From NCBI GenBank assembly GCA_026390635.1, contig JAPLFO010000165.1, positions 1-48,221 on the forward strand: a stretch of 48,221 nt of DNA, given 5' to 3'. The stretch comes from Ignavibacteriales bacterium (GTDB taxonomy: Bacteria; Bacteroidota; Ignavibacteria; UBA10030; UBA8401). The translations under genes were made by a program, and so were the position numbers. Positions 16,260 to 24,336 of this stretch are shown here, in pieces; the stretch's first letter is position 1; every line of letters begins with the position of its first letter. Under the pieces are notes generated by a model. That model saw nothing but the letters and a program-made list of their open reading frames with translations. It did not search any database and was not told the DNA's origin.

Positions 16260-18158
16260 GTGACAAATCGCTCTGCTCTCCGCCGGGGCCTGATGCTCGT
16301 CCTCGTGTTGGTTATCTTCACCGGCACATCTCTTTTTGCCGGCACATCCGGCCAGAAATTCCGATTTGCCTGGTTGACGGATACCCATGTCGGCAGCGGG
16401 ACGGGTGCCGATGATCTGCGGGCATCCGTCAAGGACATCAACAGCCGCCGCGATATAGAGTTTGTACTCGTCTCCGGCGATGTCACGGAACTCGGTCGCA
16501 CCTCCCAGCTCCAGCTCGCCAAGCAGATACTCGACAGCCTCACGGTACCATGCCACATCATCCCCGGCAATCATGATACAAAATGGTCGGAATCGGGGGC
16601 GACCGTCTTTCCGCGTCTGTGGGGCGCTGACCGTTTTGTTTTCGACGCACACGGATACCGTTTTGTCGGATTACATCAGGGACCGATCATGCGCATGGGT
16701 GACGGCCATTTTGCACCAGAGGATTTGCGCTGGCTGGATTCGACACTCCGGCCATTGCAGACATCGCGCCAACCCCTCATCTTTGTCACCCACTATCCAC
16801 TCGATGAAAGTATCGACAATTGGTATGATGCAATCGCAATGCTGAAAAAGTGCAATACACAGGTGGTTTTGCTCGGCCACGGGCACAGCAATGAAATCAT
16901 GAACTTTGAAGGTCTGCCCGGTATTATGTCCCGTGCCAACCTGCGTGGCGGAAAATGCGGCGCCGGCTATACCATCGGCACCATTCGAAACGATTCGCTC
17001 ATCTGTGAAGAAAAGATTTCCGCCTCCGACAATCTGCGCCGGTGGCACGGGCTTCTGCTGCAGGAACATGCCTTTGCGGGAGATACCACACACTACGGAC
17101 GCCCGGACTTTGCGCTCAACGTGCGATACCCGGATGTTCATGCTGTGTGGGAATATCAAACGCATTATACGATAGCCGCATCGCCCGCGGTGTGGAATGA
17201 CCGCGTGATATTTGCCGACAGGAGCGGAACTGTCACGTGTCTCTCCTTGAAAGACGGATCGCCGCGATGGAAATTCAATGCGGGATCTGCGGTCTTCTCA
17301 AGTCCGGCGGTCAGCGACGGAAAGGTTCTCTTCGGTGCGACAGATTCCATGATCTATTGTCTTGCTGTGAAGAATGGAAAAGTTCTTTGGAAAGTCCACA
17401 CGGGAGCCCCGGTGGTCGCATCGCCATGCATCGAAGGAGGCACCGCCTACATTGGAGCCGGTGACGGCGCATTCAGAGCCATCGACGTTGCATCCGGCTC
17501 GGCACGATGGACGTTCAAAGACGTCGAATCATTTGTTGAAGACAAACCGCTGTTCTATCAAAACAAGATCTACTTCGGTTCGTGGGACTCCTACCTGTAC
17601 GCCTTGGATGCGACAACGGGAACTCTTGCGTGGAAGTGGTCGAACGGAACGGGGACGCTCAATCTCTCTCCTGCCGCATGCTGGCCGGTCGGATCGAATG
17701 GACGAGTCTTCATCGTCGCACCCGATCGCGCCATGACCGCCATTGATGCGGAAACCGGAAAACAGATCTGGCGCTCCAAACGCCATCAAGTCCGGGAAGA
17801 AATCGGCATATCGGAAGACGGATCACGCATCTATGCAAAATGCATGAATGACACACTGTTTGCGTTCTCCGCTGCAGCTCCCGGGCAGCAGACCGTCTGG
17901 GCTACTCACTGCGGGTATGGCTACAATATTGACGCGTCGATGATTCGCGAAAAAGAGGGAACGGTTTTTTTCGGAACAAAAAACGGGCGCATCTTTGCTC
18001 TGGACGCCTCCTCCGGTACTATCAAATGGGCTCACCGTACCGGAGTTTCCATCATCAGCACGCCGACGCCGATCGATTCGAATCGCGTCGTGATAACCAC
18101 ATTTGATGGCATTGTCACGCTGCTGGAGAAGCAACTGAGCGAAAAGACCAAAAAATAG
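16260..18158 (+). CDS. Secreted metallophosphoesterase fused to PQQ-type beta-propeller
   Basis: A 632-residue protein starting at GTG, with GAGAGGA seven bases upstream. A signal peptide (LMLVLVLVIFTGTSLFAG) leads to a calcineurin-like phosphoesterase domain of about residues 37-270: AWLTDTHVGSG, VLVSGDVTELG, IIPGNHDTKW, FVTHYPLDES and LLGHGHSNE supply the two-metal ligands. From about residue 300 there are PQQ/BamB-like blades (SPAVWNDRVIFADRSG, SPAVSDGKVLFGATD, ALDATTGTLAWKW, ALDASSGTIKWAHRTG). The protein should be periplasmic or surface exposed and hydrolyse a phosphomono- or diester; the propeller may bind a ligand or partner. It stands alone upstream of the glycan cluster. Substrate unknown. 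Confidence 0.9.
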   Translation: MTNRSALRRGLMLVLVLVIFTGTSLFAGTSGQKFRFAWLTDTHVGSGTGADDLRASVKDINSRRDIEFVLVSGDVTELGRTSQLQLAKQILDSLTVPCHIIPGNHDTKWSESGATVFPRLWGADRFVFDAHGYRFVGLHQGPIMRMGDGHFAPEDLRWLDSTLRPLQTSRQPLIFVTHYPLDESIDNWYDAIAMLKKCNTQVVLLGHGHSNEIMNFEGLPGIMSRANLRGGKCGAGYTIGTIRNDSLICEEKISASDNLRRWHGLLLQEHAFAGDTTHYGRPDFALNVRYPDVHAVWEYQTHYTIAASPAVWNDRVIFADRSGTVTCLSLKDGSPRWKFNAGSAVFSSPAVSDGKVLFGATDSMIYCLAVKNGKVLWKVHTGAPVVASPCIEGGTAYIGAGDGAFRAIDVASGSARWTFKDVESFVEDKPLFYQNKIYFGSWDSYLYALDATTGTLAWKWSNGTGTLNLSPAACWPVGSNGRVFIVAPDRAMTAIDAETGKQIWRSKRHQVREEIGISEDGSRIYAKCMNDTLFAFSAAAPGQQTVWATHCGYGYNIDASMIREKEGTVFFGTKNGRIFALDASSGTIKWAHRTGVSIISTPTPIDSNRVVITTFDGIVTLLEKQLSEKTKK

Positions 18159-18415
18159 TACAGATCTTCGTGAATTCGCCGACGGAAGGCCTAATCTCGT
18201 TGTTTTTCAAGCCGATTTGTGTTACTTTGTACATTGTCCGGTTCTCTACAGGGAACAACTAACTCTTCCCACCGTGTCACAATCCCTGGAAGCGATGACC
18301 CTGTTTCCCGGCTGTTCCGTTTTCCGGACGGCAGAACAGCAGTTGGGAGCATCAGCGGGTATCGCATCCGATTGTGCAGAACGAGTGGCCCATTTATTAC
18401 AACACAGGCGTAGCT

Positions 18416-19597
18416 ATGGCAGAAGAAAACAACGAACAGAAACCGCGAGATAATTCGCACAGACGCAGGTATCCTCGGTATCGACGGCCGCACAACAAGA
18501 CGGTCGATCCGTCCCCGGAAACGGCTGCACTGGAAACCACAGAGGGAGAAGAGACTCCCGTAGCAGTTTCTGAACCCGCGGAGCAGCAGCAACAGCCCCG
18601 TCAGCAACAGCCCCGTCAGCAGCAGCCCCGCCAGCAACCGCAGCAGCCGGCGCAGCAGGCACAGCAGCGCGTCGATTATTCTGTCGTTATCCCGCTGTTC
18701 AATGAAGAAGAATCGCTCCGGGATCTTTCGGAACAATTGAAGGTCGTTCTCACCCGCCTCGGCGGACGGTACGAGATCATCTTCATCGATGACGGCAGCA
18801 CGGACAATTCATTCCGCGTATTGCGTGATCTTCATTTCAAGAATAAGCGCATCAAGGTGATCAGCTTCCGCCGGAACTACGGCAAGAGCGCTGCGCTCAT
18901 GGTCGGATTCCAGAAAGCACAGGGCGATTTTGTAATCACGATGGACGCCGATCTGCAGGACGATCCGGCAGAAATTCCGAATCTCGTCAAACAACTCCGT
19001 GCAGGATTCGACGTCGTCTCCGGCTGGAAGAAGAAGCGGAACGACCCCATCACCAAAACGGTGCCGTCCAAGTTCTTCAACTTTGTCACGAGCATGGCGA
19101 CGGGAATCAAGATCCACGACTTCAATTGCGGACTGAAAGCGTACCGGAAGGAAGTCACTAAGAGCGTCAATGTCTACGGCGAACTACACCGCTATATTCC
19201 TGCCCTGGCGCATTGGCTGGGTTTCCGCATCGGCGAAGTTCCGGTGCAGCATCGCCCACGCAAATTCGGAAAATCCAAATTCGGTGCCGGCCGCCTCTTC
19301 AAGGGCGGACTGGACCTTCTCACGGTTCTCTTCACAACTCGCTACATGACGCGTCCGCTTCATTTCTTCGGCGTCTGGGGTATGATATCGGCGATGGCCG
19401 GGTTCTTTCTGGATGCGTACCTCGCCGTCGAGTGGATGCTCGGCAGAACTGCACTGAGCAATCGCCCGCTCTTCATCGTCGGATTGATCTTAATCATCGT
19501 TGGCGTGCAGTTTGTCTCGCTCGGCCTGCTCGGCGAGATGATCACCAAGGGACAGAATTCAGAAAAAGAATATTCCATCCGGGAAGTTCTGAAATAG
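18416..19597 (+). CDS. Family 2 glycosyltransferase (dolichol-phosphate mannose synthase-like)
   Basis: A 393-residue protein if translation starts at 18416 (MAEENNEQKPRD), which I prefer to the ATG 42 bases upstream because the extra residues look non-coding. The first 80 residues are low-complexity, charged and then Gln/Pro rich. The GT-A domain follows: DYSVVIPLFNEEESL, IFIDDGSTDNSFRVL and the DxD motif in ITMDADLQDDPAEIPNL, then FNCGLKAYRKEV and HRYIPALAHWLGF. Two membrane helices end the protein (FFGVWGMISAMAGFFLDAYL; LFIVGLILIIVGVQFVSLGL). Such enzymes transfer a sugar to a polyprenyl phosphate at the inner membrane. The stop abuts the next ATG, so it is coupled to the GT4 gene. Confidence 0.9.
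   Translation: MAEENNEQKPRDNSHRRRYPRYRRPHNKTVDPSPETAALETTEGEETPVAVSEPAEQQQQPRQQQPRQQQPRQQPQQPAQQAQQRVDYSVVIPLFNEEESLRDLSEQLKVVLTRLGGRYEIIFIDDGSTDNSFRVLRDLHFKNKRIKVISFRRNYGKSAALMVGFQKAQGDFVITMDADLQDDPAEIPNLVKQLRAGFDVVSGWKKKRNDPITKTVPSKFFNFVTSMATGIKIHDFNCGLKAYRKEVTKSVNVYGELHRYIPALAHWLGFRIGEVPVQHRPRKFGKSKFGAGRLFKGGLDLLTVLFTTRYMTRPLHFFGVWGMISAMAGFFLDAYLAVEWMLGRTALSNRPLFIVGLILIIVGVQFVSLGLLGEMITKGQNSEKEYSIREVLK
18582..18668. repeat. CAG/CCCCGT minisatellite inside the GT2 gene
   Basis: A 15-bp unit, CAACAGCCCCGTCAG with small variants, is repeated about three times and continues as CAG-rich sequence. It encodes RQQQP-type repeats ahead of the catalytic domain. Length changes in steps of 15 would keep the frame. 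Confidence 0.8.
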
Positions 19598-20581
19598 ATG
19601 AAGATTGCCCTTGTCGGTCCGGCGTATCCGCTGCGCGGCGGTAACGCACTCTTTGTTGCATACCTGTACGAAGCGCTGACGGCGTCGCACGATGTCACCG
19701 TCATTTCGTTTTCGCGCCTGTATCCGGGATTTCTTTTCCCGGGTGTCCGGCAAAACGACGTGAGTGGAACAGCCATCAAGCAGCATCCCGCGGAGCATAT
19801 CATCGACTGCCTCAATCCCTTCACATGGATTGCTGCGGCGCGCCGCGCCGCTCGTCTGCAGCCCGACATGCTCGTATTTACCTGGTGGAATCCTTTCTTC
19901 GGCCCCATTGTGCGGACCATCGCGTCGCTCTTTAAATGGATGACTGGAAAACCGGTGATTATCATCGCCGAAAATGTCATTTCTCACGAGGCGCGTTTCG
20001 TGGACGTAGTGCTCACCAGACTCGCATTGAGTACCGCAGACAGGTTTCTCGTGCTGTCAAACGTCGTCGAAGAGGCCATTCAGAAAATGTTCCCGCACGT
20101 ACGCGTCTTCAAGTCGTCGCTACCCGTCTACGATTGCTATCAAACGGGGGCCGGGCTGACGAAGGAAGCGGCCCAGGCTGCATTATCCATCAGCAACAAG
20201 CAGGTCATTCTTTTCTTCGGATATGTTCGTGCCTATAAAGGACTGATGAACTTGATCGAAGCGCTTCCTGCCGTTCTTCGTGCGGTTCCGGACACACACT
20301 TGCTGGTCGTGGGAGAATTCTACGATAATCCCGCGCCGTATCATGATGCGATCGCCCGGCTCGGCATTGCAGGACACGTGACATTTGTGGCGGAGTATGT
20401 GCCGAACGAACGCGTCCATGAATTTTTCGATGCGTCGGATGTTGTGGTGCTGCCGTACAACGAAGCCACCCAGAGCGGTATTCTGAGCATTGCATACGGA
20501 TTTGCCAAGCCGGTTATCGTGACGGATGTCGGAGGATTGGCCGAACTCGTTGACGAGAACTCCACTTCGTTCTATATTTGA
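19598..20581 (+). CDS. Family 4 glycosyltransferase, C-terminally short
   Basis: A 327-residue GT-B enzyme. The N-terminal Rossmann half begins MKIALVGPAYPLRGGNALFV; the C-terminal half has VILFFGYVRAYKGLMNLIEA, LLVVGEFYDN, VTFVAEYVPNERVHEFFDAS and DVVVLPYNEATQSGILSIAYG (the acidic/EX7E-like donor-binding region). It ends abruptly after VTDVGGLAELVDENSTSFYI, where related proteins usually continue for 40-50 residues with the last helices that fold back on the N-domain. The gene begins right after the GT2 stop and is followed 27 bases later by a GT9 gene. It probably adds a sugar in the same surface glycan pathway, if the short form is active. Confidence 0.88.
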   Translation: MKIALVGPAYPLRGGNALFVAYLYEALTASHDVTVISFSRLYPGFLFPGVRQNDVSGTAIKQHPAEHIIDCLNPFTWIAAARRAARLQPDMLVFTWWNPFFGPIVRTIASLFKWMTGKPVIIIAENVISHEARFVDVVLTRLALSTADRFLVLSNVVEEAIQKMFPHVRVFKSSLPVYDCYQTGAGLTKEAAQAALSISNKQVILFFGYVRAYKGLMNLIEALPAVLRAVPDTHLLVVGEFYDNPAPYHDAIARLGIAGHVTFVAEYVPNERVHEFFDASDVVVLPYNEATQSGILSIAYGFAKPVIVTDVGGLAELVDENSTSFYI

Positions 20582-20608
20582 TGAGATTCTCACGGATATT
20601 CGAAGCTC

Positions 20609-21751
20609 ATGAATCTAAAACTTGACTGCAAACACTTCCCCGGCGATCGTCCCTGTGTTTTCAATAAGCAGGAAGGCGTGATGTGTCCGGAGTGCTCCCA
20701 TTATGCGGTGGCCGGATTTCGGATCATCGTTGTGAAACTCGACGCCGTCGGCGATGTGCTACGGACGACCGCCATACTGCCGTCGTTGAAGGCGCGCTAT
20801 CCCGACTCTGTCATCACCTGGGTCACGCGGGGGGAAGCGATGCCGCTGCTGGAGAACAATCCATTTGTCTCCCGGGCGTTGTCCTACAATGCTGCAGAGA
20901 CGGGCTATTGTCTCGCAGTCGAAGAATTTGATTTGCTTCTGAATATGGATTCCTCTCACGACAGTGCAGCGCTCGCATCGCATATTCACGCCAATGAGAA
21001 ACGCGGCTTCGGACTCAACGCACGGGGAAATGTATTTCCTTTCAATCCGGAAGCGGAGCACTGGCTGGAAATGGGCGCGTTCGATTCTCTGAAGAAGGAG
21101 AACGCCCGCTCGTATCAGGATTTGATGCTAGATCTCTGCTGCCTGCCTGCACACCCCAAAGATATCGTCCTCTGCCTCTCTGCGAAAGAGCAGGAAGCAG
21201 CGGCCGAATTTGCACACCTGCACCGCATCACGGGAAACAATGTAATTGTCGGCCTCAATACCGGCGCAAGCGGCCGCTGGCAGCTGAAGCAATGGACGCT
21301 GGAGGGATTTGAAAAACTGATCGTCATGCTGCTGGAAAAGACCAATGCCGTGGTATTTCTCACCGGCGGCTGGTTGGAGAGAGAGCGGAATGAGTATCTT
21401 TCGCGGATTCACCCGCAGCGCGTTGTGAATACCGGTTCCGACAATTCTCTCCGGCAATTTTTCGGCCTCGTTTCGTTGTGTGATGTTTTCGTCACCGGCG
21501 ATACTCTCGCCCTCCACGCGGCAACGGCCCTGAAGAAAAAAGTGATTGCACTCTTCGGACCGACATCCAGCGCAGAGATCGATTCCTATGATGGACAGAT
21601 CACGAAAATTACTGCCGATCTTGATTGCCTTGTATGCTACAAGACGCGCTGTGATTTTGAACCCAACTGCATGAATTCGATCACGCCGGAACGATTCTTC
21701 AACGAAATTCTTTCGGCGGCAGCAACGATACCCGGAAAACATCTTTCATGA
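20609..21751 (+). CDS. Family 9 glycosyltransferase (ADP-heptose:LPS heptosyltransferase-like)
   Basis: A 380-residue GT-B protein of the heptosyltransferase family. IIVVKLDAVGDVLRTTAILP is the family's N-terminal signature; VGLNTGASGRWQLKQWTLEGF and VTGDTLALHAATALKKKVIALFGPT form the sugar-nucleotide site. Two cysteine groups are notable: a leader of about 35 residues with CKHFPGDRPC and MCPEC, and CLVCYKTRCDFEPNCM near the end, together possibly binding a metal. It lies in a cluster with GT2, GT4 and a methyltransferase, and its stop overlaps the next start by four bases. Likely role: addition of heptose or a similar sugar to LPS core or another surface glycan. Confidence 0.9.
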   Translation: MNLKLDCKHFPGDRPCVFNKQEGVMCPECSHYAVAGFRIIVVKLDAVGDVLRTTAILPSLKARYPDSVITWVTRGEAMPLLENNPFVSRALSYNAAETGYCLAVEEFDLLLNMDSSHDSAALASHIHANEKRGFGLNARGNVFPFNPEAEHWLEMGAFDSLKKENARSYQDLMLDLCCLPAHPKDIVLCLSAKEQEAAAEFAHLHRITGNNVIVGLNTGASGRWQLKQWTLEGFEKLIVMLLEKTNAVVFLTGGWLERERNEYLSRIHPQRVVNTGSDNSLRQFFGLVSLCDVFVTGDTLALHAATALKKKVIALFGPTSSAEIDSYDGQITKITADLDCLVCYKTRCDFEPNCMNSITPERFFNEILSAAATIPGKHLS

Positions 21752-22557
21752 AATACGATCCCATTAAAAGAGACTTTGGAACCGTTATTCGCACCTGGCC
21801 GGCACTACGTGCGGTGTTCTATAAACTACTCGGCGTAATGTTTCTGCGGGAATGGCATGTGAAGCGTGAACTGCGGAAGCAGCTTGCCTCCCGGACGCCG
21901 CCGCCTGTGATTTTTGATGCCGGCAGCGGATTTGGACAGTATTCCTACTATTGTGCAAAACACTTTTCCGGATGCACGATTCATGCTGTCGATGTCAAGG
22001 AAGAACAGATCAACGACTGCAGAGAATTTTTCACGCGCGCAGGATTGTCCAATGTTACTTTCGCTGTAGAAGACCTGCTGGTGCCGATGCATGAGAATAG
22101 ATTTGATTTCATCATGTCTGTCGATGTGATGGAACATATCGAAGATGATGTGCAGGTGTTTAAGAACTTTTTTTGTGCTCTCAAAAAGGGCGGCAAGCTT
22201 CTGATTAATACACCGTCGAATCTCGGCGGCTCGGACGCGCATGACGAGCATGATGCAAGCTTCATCGAAGAGCATGCGCGCAACGGCTATTCGGTCGACG
22301 ATATCACGCAAAAACTGACGTCTGTCGGATTCACAATGGAATCGACGCGCTACACGTACGGGCCGGCCGGAAGTATGGCATGGAGACTAGGGATAAAATA
22401 TCCGATTCTTATGCTCGGTGCCAGCAAATTGTTTTTTGTGATCCTTCCTTTTTACTATCTGCTTACGTTTTGGCTGACGCTGATTTTGATGTATGTTGAC
22501 TACAGCTCTGCCAACAAGGCCGGCACCGGTCTTTCTATTGTGGCGGCGAAAAAATAG
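21748..22557 (+). CDS. SAM-dependent class I methyltransferase with C-terminal membrane segment
   Basis: A 269-residue methyltransferase. The SAM-binding motifs are VIFDAGSGFGQYSYYCAKHF (motif I), IHAVDVKEEQINDC (acidic end of strand 2), FAVEDLLVP and FDFIMSVDVMEHIEDD (motif II), then LKKGGKLLINTPS. A hydrophobic stretch near 222-250 (LFFVILPFYYLLTFWLTLILMY) suggests membrane attachment. The start overlaps the GT9 stop as ATGA. Placed last in the glycan cluster, it may methylate a sugar or a lipid carrier; the acceptor cannot be read from sequence. A terminator follows 25 bases after the stop. Confidence 0.87.
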   Translation: MKYDPIKRDFGTVIRTWPALRAVFYKLLGVMFLREWHVKRELRKQLASRTPPPVIFDAGSGFGQYSYYCAKHFSGCTIHAVDVKEEQINDCREFFTRAGLSNVTFAVEDLLVPMHENRFDFIMSVDVMEHIEDDVQVFKNFFCALKKGGKLLINTPSNLGGSDAHDEHDASFIEEHARNGYSVDDITQKLTSVGFTMESTRYTYGPAGSMAWRLGIKYPILMLGASKLFFVILPFYYLLTFWLTLILMYVDYSSANKAGTGLSIVAAKK

Positions 22558-22582
22558 CGTTTCGCTTCATAGAGTTTTCAAA

Positions 22583-22608
22583 GGCTCGCCCAACGGCGGG
22601 CCTTTTTT
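22583..22608 (+). terminator. Intrinsic terminator of the glycan cluster
   Basis: Arms GGCTCGCC (22583-22590) and GGCGGGCC (22595-22602) with a four-base loop and one G-U pair, followed by TTTTTT. Confidence 0.88.
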
Positions 22609-22926
22609 GTTCCTCCCAAAAAAAACGGGCACATTCGCCCGGAAATTTCCCGCCTCGTCAATCCAGTGCCAAGAAGATTTTCATACAATGTGGACGTATT
22701 CGGCTTGGAAGATTTTTGACTTTTTCAAAGATTTCTCTTGCATTTTGGGTGGGCTGTTTATATCAGGAGATTATCCGAATTCAAAGTTTCGATGGTGGGA
22801 AGATAGCCGGACGAATTGTTTTTCCTGATTCTCGGTATTCAAATGTAATTCTCATTGATGTTCCCGGGACCGGTCAAAATACGCGTAGGAAGTTCTGTGA
22901 AGAAGATAGGGCTGAATGCAGCATTT

Positions 22927-23085
22927 TTCTATTCCGCCGCCATCCATTGCCGTCGAGTCCTTCACATAGCCCTAGTCAACAGTGTATTTAAACCCGGGAT
23001 GGCGCGGATGGGATTCACTCCTTGCCCGCTCCCTGACAACACCGTGACGCCGTACCAAATCTTCCAGTGCTTCCCAGTAGTCCAT
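22927..23085 (-). pseudogene. Decayed short inorganic-pyrophosphatase-like gene
   Basis: Reading the minus strand from the ATG at 23085 gives MDYWEALEDLVRRHGVVRER, then SESHPRHPGFKYTVD, a TAG stop at 22972-22974, and on in the same frame GYVKDSTAMDGGGIE. This matches the start of short bacterial pyrophosphatase-like proteins (pattern FW-ALD-LV, SxHPRxPxFxYPLDYGYLxGT, DGGGID), with the TAG standing exactly where the conserved Tyr of LDYGYL belongs. After 22927 the frame no longer resembles the family, so the 3' part is frameshifted or lost. It fills part of the 728-base gap between the methyltransferase and plsC; the rest of that gap (22610-22926 and 23086-23285) shows nothing I can support. 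Confidence 0.7.
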
Positions 23086-23285
23086 ACTTTGCGCCTATTG
23101 CTGTTTGTGACATAAATGTAGGGAGGATTAGTCACAAGGTGCAATGAAGCAGCGGAAAGCGCTTAGACGGACGTCCTGTCTTCAATCGACCTCTGTTGTT
23201 TCTTTCCCAATCCTTTTGTATTTTTGTCAAACTACTATTTACCTCACAGCACCAATCGGCCCGAGTCTTTCATCGTTGAATTTTC

Positions 23286-23996
23286 ATGACCGCCATCGTC
23301 ACGACTGTACGACTCATCGTTATTACGCTTACTGGACTTCTGATGGGATTCGTCGCACTCGTGAGCATACCGTTGGACCGGTCGGGAAAAACATATTTCT
23401 GGACCGGATATTTTTGGTCGAAAGTGTCGCTGTATATTTCCAGGGTACAGGTGGTGGTGAAAGGACGCGAGTTCGTCGCACCCGGATCGTCATACATATT
23501 TGTGACGAACCACGCCAGTATGGCAGATATTGCGGCAATGCTGTTGACGTTTCCCCGGACACGCATCATGTTCAAGAAAGAGCTGTCCTATGTTCCCATA
23601 TGGGGCTGGGCTTTGCGTTGGGGATTTCATATTATGGTGGATCGTGCGCGTCCCGGCGAAGCGATGAAGAGTATCGAACGGGCGGCGGCGGCAATCCGTA
23701 CAGGCGGTTCGGTTCTTCTCTTCGCCGAGGGGACACGCAGTCCGGACGGAAAGTTGCAGCCATTCAAGCGGGGTGCGTTTGCGCTGGCGGCAAAATCCGG
23801 CGTTCCCATTATACCCGTGACGATCAATGGAAGCTATCGCGTCATGCCGAAACACACGTTCGCCATTCAACCAAGTACAATAGAATTGATTGTCAATCCA
23901 CCCATACCGACCGCAGGGATATCCACACGCGAAGAGGAAATCGGATTGATGAATTCCGTGCGAAATATCATTGTATCACAGTATAGAGAACAGTAA
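23286..23996 (+). CDS. plsC: 1-acyl-sn-glycerol-3-phosphate acyltransferase (PlsC family)
   Basis: A 236-residue membrane acyltransferase making phosphatidic acid from lysophosphatidic acid. Block I NHASMADI carries the HX4D catalytic pair, FKKELSYVPIWGWALRWGFH is block II, LLFAEGTRSPDGKLQPFKRG is block III and VPIIPVTINGS is block IV. One or two N-terminal helices (LIVITLTGLLMGFVALVSIPL) anchor it in the inner membrane. Length is typical. It stands between a pseudogene region and gatC; gatC has its own strong ribosome-binding site 53 bases downstream, so co-transcription is possible. An acyltransferase for another lipid is an alternative, but the motif set is classical PlsC. Confidence 0.92.
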   Translation: MTAIVTTVRLIVITLTGLLMGFVALVSIPLDRSGKTYFWTGYFWSKVSLYISRVQVVVKGREFVAPGSSYIFVTNHASMADIAAMLLTFPRTRIMFKKELSYVPIWGWALRWGFHIMVDRARPGEAMKSIERAAAAIRTGGSVLLFAEGTRSPDGKLQPFKRGAFALAAKSGVPIIPVTINGSYRVMPKHTFAIQPSTIELIVNPPIPTAGISTREEEIGLMNSVRNIIVSQYREQ

Positions 23997-24048
23997 CCGG
24001 CCGCAAAAGGTTTGCTCCCGGCGGTGTTTTGATTTCTAAGGAGAAGCT

Positions 24049-24336
24049 ATGGCTGTCACATTTGTCGATGTCGAACACATTGCTGCACTGGCGCGCTTGG
24101 AGTTCAGCGACGTAGAAAAGGAACAATTCACGCATCAGTTAAACGAAATTCTGTCCTATGTGGAAAAACTTAACGAGCTGGATACCGCCGCCGTTGAGCC
24201 GTTGTCTCACGTGATCGAACTGGATAATGTATTCCGTGATGACATCATCCAGCCGTCGCTCTCCGCAGAGATTGCTCTATCCAACGCACCGTCCCGCTCG
24301 GATTCGCACTTCAAAGTCCCGAAAGTGATCGGATGA
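24049..24336 (+). CDS. gatC: Asp-tRNA(Asn)/Glu-tRNA(Gln) amidotransferase subunit C
   Basis: A 95-residue GatC: VEHIAALARLEFSDVEKEQF, LNEILSYVEKLNELDT, VEPLSHV and the C-terminal SHFKVPKVIG are all family hallmarks. GatC holds GatA and GatB together in the enzyme that converts misacylated Glu-tRNA(Gln) or Asp-tRNA(Asn) to the correct form. AAGGAG lies six bases before the ATG. gatA and gatB are not in this window. The end overlaps kdsB by four bases (ATGA), so the two genes are translated together although their functions are unrelated. Confidence 0.96.
   Translation: MAVTFVDVEHIAALARLEFSDVEKEQFTHQLNEILSYVEKLNELDTAAVEPLSHVIELDNVFRDDIIQPSLSAEIALSNAPSRSDSHFKVPKVIG

Noticed and set aside
18414-18662. 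Leu/Ala-rich minus-strand frame opposite the Gln/Pro repeat
   Set aside because: It is the mirror of the CAG-rich minisatellite in the GT2 gene.
22962-23144. 60-codon minus-strand frame with an apparent GIY-YIG-like start (YIYVTN)
   Set aside because: It overlaps the pyrophosphatase-like relic in another frame, lacks the catalytic motif and the resemblance is only a few residues.
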